Shown here: one piece after another, positions 55,078 through 64,000 of the stretch | Numbering within the stretch: position 1 is the stretch's first letter | Layout of the letters: the number at the start of each line of letters is the position of its first letter | DNA from: Sepioteuthis lessoniana | Lineage: Eukaryota; Mollusca; Cephalopoda; Myopsida; Loliginidae | Assembly: GCA_963585895.1 (NCBI GenBank) | Contig: OY757904.1 | Location: forward strand, 86,648,543-86,712,542 | DNA length: 64,000 nucleotides | Reading direction: 5' to 3' | Translations under genes and position numbers: made by a program | Notes under the pieces: generated by a model | The model's database searches: none | Seen by the model: the letters and a program-made list of their open reading frames with translations, nothing else | Told to the model about the DNA's origin: nothing

Positions 55078-58000
55078 ATGAAAATACAGCTAATATGCCT
55101 ACTTTTTTACAATGTTTGACTTTGTTTAGCTAGAATAATCAGTAACGTTTTATCCGTGCATTTTAGTTTAGTTAAACGTACAGAACGTAAACTCATGCAG
55201 ATGTTCATGAGAAAATCGTGATTTACACTGTAATTGGACCAAAAACCATTTTACTTTTAAGAATTTTCGATTACCTCTATAGTATAAATGATTAGTTTTT
55301 CATGATAATTCCCATAGGTTTTCTAGTATAAATTTCAGTGTTTTTCAAAAGTTTCATTTATGTAAACGCATAATATCGTTTGCATATACATATGTTTATG
55401 ACTAAAAGTGTATTTGCAATGTTATTTACCTAATTTTACATACCAGTACAAAACTTTGAATTTTAACTAAAAGACGTATAAAAATAGAGCTAATATGCCT
55501 ACTTTTTAAAAATGTTTGACTTTGTTTAGTTAGAATAATCAGCAATGTTTTATCAGTGCATTTTAGTTTTGTTTAACCTACAGAACGTAAACTCATGCAG
55601 ATGTTTATCAAAAAAAGGGAATTCACACTGTAATTGGACCAAAAACCATTTTACTTTTAAGAATTTTCGATTAGCTCTATTGTATAAATGATTAGTTTTT
55701 CATGATAATTCCCGTAGGTTTTCTGGTATAAATTTCAGTGTTTTTCTAAAGTTTCATTTATGTCAACGTATATATCGTTTTCATATACATATGTTTATGA
55801 CTAAAAGTATATTTGCAATGTTATTTACCTAATTTTACATACCAGTACAAAACTTTGAATTTTAACTAAAAGACGTATAAAAATAGAGCTAATATGCCTA
55901 CTTTTTTACAATGTTTGACTTTGTTTAGCTAGAATAATCAGCAACGTTTTATCAGTGCATTTTAGTTTTCTTTAACGTATAGAACGTATACTCATGCAGA
56001 TGCTTATCAGAAAATCGTGATTCACACTGTAATTATACCAAAAACCATTTTACTTTTAAGAATTTTCGAGTAGCTCTATTGTATAAATGATTAGTATTTC
56101 ATGATAATTCCCGTATGTTTTCTAGTATAAATTTCAGTGTTTTTCAAAAGTTTCGTTTATGTTAACGCATAATATCGTTTGCATATACATATGTTTATGA
56201 CTAAAAGTGTATTTGCAATGTTATTTACCTAATTTTACATACCAGTACAAAACTTTGAATTTTAACTAAAAGACGTATGAAAATACAGCTAATATGCCTA
56301 CTTTTTTACAATGTTTGACTTTGTTTAGCTAGAATAATCAGTAACGTTTTATCCGTGCATTTTAGTTTAGTTAAACGTACAGAACGTAAACTCATGCAGA
56401 TGTTCATGAGAAAATCGTGATTTACACTGTAATTGGACCAAAAACCATTTTACTTTTAAGAATTTTCGATTACCTCTATAGTATAAATGATTAGTTTTTC
56501 ATGATAATTCCCATAGGTTTTCTAGTATAAATTTCAGTGTTTTTCAAAAGTTTCATTTATGTAAACGCATAATATCGTTTGCATATACATATGTTTATGA
56601 CTAAAAGTGTATTTGCAATGTTATTTACCTAATTTTACATACCAGTACAAAACTTTGAATTTTAACTAAAAGACGTATAAAAATAGAGCTAATATGCCTA
56701 CTTTTTAAAAATGTTTGATTTTGTTTAGTTAGAATAATCAGCAATGTTTTATCAGTGCATTTTAGTTTTGTTTAACCTACAGAACGTAAACTCATGCAGA
56801 TGTTTATCAAAAAAAGGGAATTCACACTGTAATTGGACCAAAAACCATTTTACTTTTAAGAATTTTCGATTAGCTCTATTGTATAAATGATTAGTTTTTC
56901 ATGATAATTCCCGTAGGTTTTCTGGTATAAATTTCAGTGTTTTTCTAAAGTTTCATTTATGTCAACGTATATATCGTTTTCATATACATATGTTTATGAC
57001 TAAAAGTATATTTGCAATGTTATTTACCTAATTTTACATACCAGTACAAAACTTTGAATTTTAACTAAAAGACGTATAAAAATAGAGCTAATATGCCTAC
57101 TTTTTTACAATGTTTGACTTTGTTTAGCTAGAATAATCAGCAACGTTTTATCAGTGCATTTTAGTTTTCTTTAACGTATAGAACGTATACTCATGCAGAT
57201 GCTTATCAGAAAATCGTGATTCACACTGTAATTATACCAAAAACCATTTTACTTTTAAGAATTTTCGAGTAGCTCTATTGTATAAATGATTAGTATTTCA
57301 TGATAATTCCCGTATGTTTTCTAGTATAAATTTCAGTGTTTTTCAAAAGTTTCGTTTATGTTAACGCATAATATCGTTTGCATATACATATGTTTATGAC
57401 TAAAAGTGTATTTGCAATGTTATTTACCTAATTTTACATACCAGTACAAAACTTTGAATTTTAACTAAAAGACGTATGAAAATACAGCTAATATGCCTAC
57501 TTTTTTACAATGTTTGACTTTGTTTAGCTAGAATAATCAGTAACGTTTTATCCGTGCATTTTAGTTTAGTTAAACGTACAGAACGTAAACTCATGCAGAT
57601 GTTCATGAGAAAATCGTGATTTACACTGTAATTGGACCAAAAACCATTTTACTTTTAAGAATTTTCGATTACCTCTATAGTATAAATGATTAGTTTTTCA
57701 TGATAATTCCCATAGGTTTTCTAGTATAAATTTCAGTGTTTTTCAAAAGTTTCATTTATGTAAACGCATAATATCGTTTGCATATACATATGTTTATGAC
57801 TAAAAGTGTATTTGCAATGTTATTTACCTAATTTTACATACCAGTACAAAACTTTGAATTTTAACTAAAAGACTTATAAAAATAGAGCTAATATGCCTAC
57901 TTTTTAAAAATGTTTGACTTTGTTTAGTTAGAATAATCAGCAATGTTTTATCAGTGCATTTTAGTTTTGTTTAACCTACAGAACGTAAACTCATGCAGAT

Positions 58001-58274
58001 GTTTATCAAAAAAAGGGAATTCACACTGTAATTGGACCAAAAACCATTTTACTTTTAAGAATTTTCGATTAGCTCTATTGTATAAATGATTAGTTTTTCA
58101 TGATAATTCCCGTAGGTTTTCTGGTATAAATTTCAGTGTTTTTCTAAAGTTTCATTTATGTCAACGTATATATCGTTTGCATATACATATGTTTATGACT
58201 AAAAGTGTATTTGCAATGTTATATACCTAATTTTACATACCAGTACAAAACTTTGAATTTTAACTAAAAGACTT
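55078..58274 (+). repeat. Trimer HOR, 1199 bp period, nearly three copies
   Basis: Three monomer types alternate: type U (cagtaacg, gttcatgag, cccatagg, tgtaaacg), type V (tactttttaaaaatg, aacctacag, A7-ggg-aattc, gtcaacg) and type W (ttctttaacgtatag, gtatactcatgcagatgc, gagtagc). Anchors run U 55089, V 55489, W 55888, U 56288, V 56688, W 57087, U 57487, V 57887. U to U spacing is 1199 bp both times. The same U-V-W order occurs once each at 39124-39923 and 42720-43517 inside the eight-monomer HOR, so this trimer is probably an amplified part of it, or its source. Confidence 0.85.
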
Positions 58275-58674
58275 ATAAAAATAGAGCTAATATGCCTACT
58301 TTTTTACAATGTTTGACTTTGTTTAGCTAGAATAATCAGCAACGTTTTATCAGTGCATTTTAGTTTTGTTTAACGTACAGAACGTAAACTCATGCAGATG
58401 TTTATCAGAAAATCGTGATTCACACTGTAATTGGACCAAAAACCATTTTACTTTTAAGAATTTTCGATTAGCTCTATTGTATAAATGATTAGTATTTCAT
58501 GATAATTCCCGTATGTTTTCTAGTATAAATTTCAGTGTTTTTCAAAAGTTTCATTTATGTTAACGCATAATATCGTTTGCATATACATATGTTTATGACT
58601 AAAAGTGTATTTGCAATGTTATTTACCTAATTTTACATACCAGTACAAAACTTAGAATTTTAACTAAAAGACGT
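58275..58674 (+). repeat. Monomer linking the trimer and terminal HORs
   Basis: The copy anchored at 58286 is preceded by aaaagacttataaaaatag, a junction variant also seen before 40322, 52292, 53891 and 57887. It has no class markers of the trimer and ends with acttagaatttt, the lead-in shared with the HOR that follows. It is 400 bp and otherwise close to consensus. Confidence 0.65.
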
Positions 58675-60668
58675 ATAAAAATAGAGCTAGTATGCCTACT
58701 TTTTTAAAATGTTTAACTTTGTTTAGTTAGAATAATCAGCAACGTTTTTTCAGTGCATTTTAGTTTTGTTTAACGTACAGAACGTAAACTCATGCAGATG
58801 TTTATCAGAAAATCGTGATTCACACTCTAATTGGACCAAAAACCATTTTACTTTTAAGAATTTTCGATTAGCTCTATTGTAAAAATAATTAGTATTTCAT
58901 GATAATTCCCGTATGTTTTCTAGTATAAATTTCAGTGTTTTTAAAAGTTTCATTTATGTTAACGCATAATATCGTTTGCATATACATATGTTTATGACTG
59001 AAATGTATTTGCAATGTTATTTAACTAATTTTACATACCAGTACAAAACTTTGAATTTTAACTAAAAGACGTATAAAAATAGAGCTAATATGCCTACTTT
59101 TTAAAAATGTTTGACTTTGTTTAGTTAGAATAATCAGCAAAGTTTTATCAGTGCATTTTAGTTTTGTTTAACGTACAGAACGTAAACTCATGCAGATGTT
59201 TATCAGAAAATCGTGATTCACACTGTAATTGGACCAAAAACCATTTTACTTTTAAGAATTTTCGATTAGCTCTATTGTATAAATAATTAGTATTTCATGA
59301 TAATTCCCGTATGTTTTCTAGTATAAATTTCAGTGTTTTTAAAAGTTTCATTTATGTTAACGCATAATATCGTTTGCATATACATATGTTTATGACTGAA
59401 ATGTATTTGCAATGTTATTTAACTAATTTTACATACCAGTAAAAAACTTTGAATTTTAACTAAAAGACGTATAAAAATAGAGCTAATATGCCTACTTTTT
59501 AAAAATGTTTGACTTTGTTTAGTTAGAATAATCAGCAAAGTTTTATCAGTGCATTTTAGTTTTGTTTAACGTACAGAACGTAAACTCATGCAGATGTTTA
59601 TCAGAAAATCGTGATTCACACTGTAATTGGACCAAAAACCATTTTACTTTTAAGAATTTTCGATTAGCTCTATTGTATAAATAATTAGTATTTCATGATA
59701 ATTCCCGTATGTTTTCTAGTATAAATTTCAGTGTTTTTAAAAGTTTCATTTATGTTAACGCATAATATCGTTTGCATATACATATGTTTATGACTGAAAT
59801 GTATTTGCAATGTTATTTAACTAATTTTACATACCAGTAAAAAACTTTGAATTTTAACTAAAAGACGTATAAAAATAGAGCTAATATGCCTACTTTTTAA
59901 AAATGTTTGACTTTGTTTAGTTAGAATAATCAGCAATATTTTATCAGTGCATTTTAGTTTTGTTTAACGTACAGAACGTAAACTCATGCAGATGTTTATC
60001 AGAAAATCGTGATTCACACTGTAATTGGACCAAAAACCATTTTACTTTTAAGAATTTTCGATTAGCTCTATTGTATAAATGATTAGTTTTTCATGATAAT
60101 TCCCGTAGGTTTTCTGGTATAAATTTCAGTGTTTTTCAAAAGTTTCATTTATGATAACGCATAATATTGTTTGCATATACATATGTTTATAACTAAAAGT
60201 GTATTTGCAATGTTATTTACCTAATTTTACATACCAGTACAAAACTTTGAATTTTAACTAAAAGACGTATAAAAATAGAGCTAATATGCCTACTTTTTTA
60301 CAATGTTTGACTTTGTTTAGCTAGAATAATCAGTAACGTTTTATCCGTGCATTTTAGTTTAGTTAAACGTACAGAACGTAAACTCATGCAGATGTTCATG
60401 AGAAAATCGTGATTTACACTGTAATTGGAACAAAAACCATTTTTCTTTTAAGAATTTTCGATTACCTCTATAGTATAAATGATTAGTTTTTCATGATAAT
60501 TCCCATAGGTTTTCTAGTATAAATTTCAGTGTTTTTCAAAAGTTTCATTTATGTAAACGCATAATATCGTTTGCATATACATATGTTTATGACTAAAAGT
60601 GTATTTGCAATGTTATTTACCTAATTTTACATACCAGTACAAAACTTAGAATTTTAACTAAAAGACGT
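58675..60668 (+). repeat. Five-monomer HOR, first copy (1994 bp)
   Basis: Anchors 58686, 59084, 59482, 59880 and 60280. The first unit has gctagtatgcc, tttttaaaatgtttaac, acgttttttcag and cactctaattgg; the second and third are near-identical 398 bp units with caaagtttt and gactgaaatg; the fourth has caatatttta and gataacgcataatattg; the fifth is the U type with ccatttttctttt. The gactgaaatgtatt and tttaactaat 3' end of the first three is the domain 1 397 bp type plus one a-to-g change, which ties the two domains together. Confidence 0.85.
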
Positions 60669-62263
60669 ATAAAAATAGAGCTAGTATGCCTACTTTTTTA
60701 AAATGTTTAACTTTGTTTAGTTAGAATAATCAGCAACGTTTTTTCAGTGCATTTTAGTTTTGTTTAACGTACAGAACGTAAACTCATGCAGATGTTTATC
60801 AGAAAATCGTGATTCACACTCTAATTGGACCAAAAACCATTTTACTTTTAAGAATTTTCGATTAGCTCTATTGTAAAAATAATTAGTATTTCATGATAAT
60901 TCCCGTATGTTTTCTAGTATAAATTTCAGTGTTTTTAAAAGTTTCATTTATGTTAACGCATAATATCGTTTGCATATACATATGTTTATGACTGAAATGT
61001 ATTTGCAATGTTATTTAACTAATTTTACATACCAGTACAAAACTTTGAATTTTAACTAAAAGACGTATAAAAATAGAGCTAATATGCCTACTTTTTAAAA
61101 ATGTTTGACTTTGTTTAGTTAGAATAATCAGCAAAGTTTTATCAGTGCATTTTAGTTTTGTTTAACGTACAGAACGTAAACTCATGCAGATGTTTATCAG
61201 AAAATCGTGATTCACACTGTAATTGGACCAAAAACCATTTTACTTTTAAGAATTTTCGATTAGCTCTATTGTATAAATAATTAGTATTTCATGATAATTC
61301 CCGTATGTTTTCTAGTATAAATTTCAGTGTTTTTAAAAGTTTCATTTATGTTAACGCATAATATCGTTTGCATATACATATGTTTATGACTGAAATGTAT
61401 TTGCAATGTTATTTAACTAATTTTACATACCAGTAAAAAACTTTGAATTTTAACTAAAAGACGTATAAAAATAGAGCTAATATGCCTACTTTTTAAAAAT
61501 GTTTGACTTTGTTTAGTTAGAATAATCAGCAAAGTTTTATCAGTGCATTTTAGTTTTGTTTAACGTACAGAACGTAAACTCATGCAGATGTTTATCAGAA
61601 AATCGTGATTCACACTGTAATTGGACCAAAAACCATTTTACTTTTAAGAATTTTCGATTAGCTCTATTGTATAAATAATTAGTATTTCATGATAATTCCC
61701 GTATGTTTTCTAGTATAAATTTCAGTGTTTTTAAAAGTTTCATTTATGTTAACGCATAATATCGTTTGCATATACATATGTTTATAACTAAAAGTGTATT
61801 TGCAATGTTATTTACCTAATTTTACATACCAGTACAAAACTTTGAATTTTAACTAAAAGACGTATAAAAATAGAGCTAATATGCCTACTTTTTTACAATG
61901 TTTGACTTTGTTTAGCTAGAATAATCAGTAACGTTTTATCCGTGCATTTTAGTTTAGTTAAACGTACAGAACGTAAACTCATGCAGATGTTCATGAGAAA
62001 ATCGTGATTTACACTGTAATTGGAACAAAAACCATTTTTCTTTTAAGAATTTTCGATTACCTCTATAGTATAAATGATTAGTTTTTCATGATAATTCCCA
62101 TAGGTTTTCTAGTATAAATTTCAGTGTTTTTCAAAAGTTTCATTTATGTAAACGCATAATATCGTTTGCATATACATATGTTTATGACTAAAAGTGTATT
62201 TGCAATGTTATTTACCTAATTTTACATACCAGTACAAAACTTAGAATTTTAACTAAAAGACGT
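60669..62263 (+). repeat. Terminal HOR, second copy, four monomers (1595 bp)
   Basis: Anchors 60680, 61078, 61476 and 61875 match the first, second, third and fifth monomers of the preceding five-monomer copy. The fourth has been lost by fusion with the third. The resulting unit at 61465-61863 is a chimera. The copy is shorter by 399 bp, exactly one monomer, which is the mark of an unequal crossover between neighbouring monomers. Confidence 0.85.
61465..61863 (+). repeat. Chimeric monomer from unequal exchange
   Basis: From its start through ataataattagtatttc-type markers and acgcataatatcg this unit equals the caaagtttt class (anchors 59482, 63071). From tttataactaaaagtg onward it equals the gataacgcataatattg class (59880, 63469), including the full-length gtgtatt and tttacc variants. 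The switch lies between the c of atatcg (about 61763) and the a of tttataac (about 61786), a stretch identical in both parents. It is the clearest single crossover footprint in the window. Confidence 0.85.
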
Positions 62264-64000
62264 ATAAAAATAGAGCTAGTATGCCTACTTTTTTAAAATG
62301 TTTAACTTTGTTTAGTTAGAATAATCAGCAACGTTTTTTCAGTGCATTTTAGTTTTGTTTAACGTACAGAACGTAAACTCATGCAGATGTTTATCAGAAA
62401 ATCGTGATTCACACTCTAATTGGACCAAAAACCATTTTACTTTTAAGAATTTTCGATTAGCTCTATTGTAAAAATAATTAGTATTTCATGATAATTCCCG
62501 TATGTTTTCTAGTATAAATTTCAGTGTTTTTAAAAGTTTCATTTATGTTAACGCATAATATCGTTTGCATATACATATGTTTATGACTGAAATGTATTTG
62601 CAATGTTATTTAACTAATTTTACATACCAGTACAAAACTTTGAATTTTAACTAAAAGACGTATAAAAATAGAGCTAATATGCCTACTTTTTAAAAATGTT
62701 TGACTTTGTTTAGTTAGAATAATCAGCAAAGTTTTATCAGTGCATTTTAGTTTTGTTTAACGTACAGAACGTAAACTCATGCAGATGTTTATCAGAAAAT
62801 CGTGATTCACACTGTAATTGGACCAAAAACCATTTTACTTTTAAGAATTTTCGATTAGCTCTATTGTATAAATAATTAGTATTTCATGATAATTCCCGTA
62901 TGTTTTCTAGTATAAATTTCAGTGTTTTTAAAAGTTTCATTTATGTTAACGCATAATATCGTTTGCATATACATATGTTTATGACTGAAATGTATTTGCA
63001 ATGTTATTTAACTAATTTTACATACCAGTAAAAAACTTTGAATTTTAACTAAAAGACGTATAAAAATAGAGCTAATATGCCTACTTTTTAAAAATGTTTG
63101 ACTTTGTTTAGTTAGAATAATCAGCAAAGTTTTATCAGTGCATTTTAGTTTTGTTTAACGTACAGAACGTAAACTCATGCAGATGTTTATCAGAAAATCG
63201 TGATTCACACTGTAATTGGACCAAAAACCATTTTACTTTTAAGAATTTTCGATTAGCTCTATTGTATAAATAATTAGTATTTCATGATAATTCCCGTATG
63301 TTTTCTAGTATAAATTTCAGTGTTTTTAAAAGTTTCATTTATGTTAACGCATAATATCGTTTGCATATACATATGTTTATGACTGAAATGTATTTGCAAT
63401 GTTATTTAACTAATTTTACATACCAGTAAAAAACTTTGAATTTTAACTAAAAGACGTATAAAAATAGAGCTAATATGCCTACTTTTTAAAAATGTTTGAC
63501 TTTGTTTAGTTAGAATAATCAGCAATATTTTATCAGTGCATTTTAGTTTTGTTTAACGTACAGAACGTAAACTCATGCAGATGTTTATCAGAAAATCGTG
63601 ATTCACACTGTAATTGGACCAAAAACCATTTTACTTTTAAGAATTTTCGATTAGCTCTATTGTATAAATGATTAGTTTTTCATGATAATTCCCGTAGGTT
63701 TTCTGGTATAAATTTCAGTGTTTTTCAAAAGTTTCATTTATGATAACGCATAATATTGTTTGCATATACATATGTTTATAACTAAAAGTGTATTTGCAAT
63801 GTTATTTACCTAATTTTACATACCAGTACAAAACTTTGAATTTTAACTAAAAGACGTATAAAAATAGAGCTAATATGCCTACTTTTTTACAATGTTTGAC
63901 TTTGTTTAGCTAGAATAATCAGTAACGTTTTATCCGTGCATTTTAGTTTAGTTAAACGTACAGAACGTAAACTCATGCAGATGTTCATGAGAAAATCGTG
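62264..64000 (+). repeat. Terminal HOR, third copy, five-monomer form, cut by window end
   Basis: Anchors 62275, 62673, 63071, 63469 and 63869 follow the full five-monomer order, including the caatatttta unit missing from the second copy. The last monomer (from 63858) is cut off after 143 bp by the window edge, with cagtaacg and gttcatgag identifying it as the U type. The array evidently continues. Confidence 0.85.

Larger units (their letters stand above)
1..64000 (+). repeat. Satellite DNA array, ~400 bp monomer, about 160 tandem copies
   Basis: The entire window is a head-to-tail tandem array. The anchor gctaatatgc (or one-base variants such as gctaatctgc, gctgatatgc, gcttatatgc, gctagtatgc) recurs at 12, 411, 811, 1211, 1611, 2011, 2410 and so on to 63869, giving 160 complete intervals. 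Interval lengths are 400, 399, 398 or 397 bp, apart from one of 391 and one of 392. All copies share one orientation. No insertion, inversion or unique sequence breaks the phase, so there is no gene or transposon hidden in the window. The array continues past both ends. Monomers differ by scattered substitutions and 1-3 bp indels that define recurrent types. Such arrays are typical of constitutive heterochromatin in eukaryotes; the family itself is not one I recognise. Confidence 0.98.

Noticed and set aside
1-64000. CRISPR array
   Set aside because: The repeats are ~400 bp and directly abut each other; there are no short repeats separated by unique spacers and no cas genes.
1-64000. Ribosomal DNA spacer subrepeats or a tandem gene family
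   Set aside because: No rRNA sequence or conserved coding frame is present anywhere in 160 copies. Stops are frequent in the frames I read, and single-base indels among monomers would break any frame.
1-64000. Transposon-derived tandem repeat
   Set aside because: I looked for terminal inverted repeats, LTR ends, poly-A tails and reverse transcriptase or transposase frames within and across monomers and saw none. Distant origin from a transposon cannot be excluded but is not supported.

Overview
The whole 64 kb window is one uninterrupted head-to-tail satellite DNA array. I phased it by hand using a conserved anchor (gctaatatgc and its variants). The anchor occurs 161 times from position 12 to 63869, giving 160 complete repeat intervals. 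All are in the same orientation and nearly all are 397-400 bp, with two short outliers of 391 and 392 bp. No interval is long enough to hold an inserted element, and there is no inversion or unique spacer. I find no protein-coding gene, tRNA, rRNA or mobile element. Both window ends lie inside the array, so its true borders are not visible.

Organism: the reference monomer is about 73% A+T by hand count and is not CpG-depleted (8 CpGs in 400 bp). Long satellite arrays with higher-order organisation are a eukaryotic feature, typical of centromeric, pericentromeric, subtelomeric or sex-chromosome heterochromatin. The lack of CpG loss mildly favours a lineage with little germline CpG methylation, for example many insects and other invertebrates. 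I do not recognise the monomer and cannot name the species or the chromosomal site.

Layout: monomers fall into recurring types set by shared variants, and the types recur in ordered blocks (higher-order repeats, HORs). Domain 1 (1 to about 37.1 kb) holds three related blocks: A at 1-9579, B at 9580-20753 and C from 20754. Embedded in or following them are a 4-mer HOR of 1595 bp and a 6-mer HOR of 2392 bp. Domain 2 (about 37.1-64 kb) has different marker variants. It has an 8-mer block of 3198 bp, an irregular stretch (43.9-51.5 kb), a 4-mer of 1599 bp, a trimer of 1199 bp and a terminal 5-mer/4-mer/5-mer series (1994 and 1595 bp). Several small HORs therefore sit side by side in one array, the pattern expected from repeated local unequal crossover or gene conversion.

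The most notable observation is that the ~400 bp monomer seems to be an old dimer. Its two halves align weakly but in the same order at several anchors (cagtg, taacg, atgtttat, actt..gaatttt, gtataaa), with half lengths near 191 and 209 bp. This suggests growth from a ~200 bp ancestral unit, to a ~400 bp monomer, to multimeric HORs, to ~10 kb blocks. Any function, such as a centromere, is inference only.
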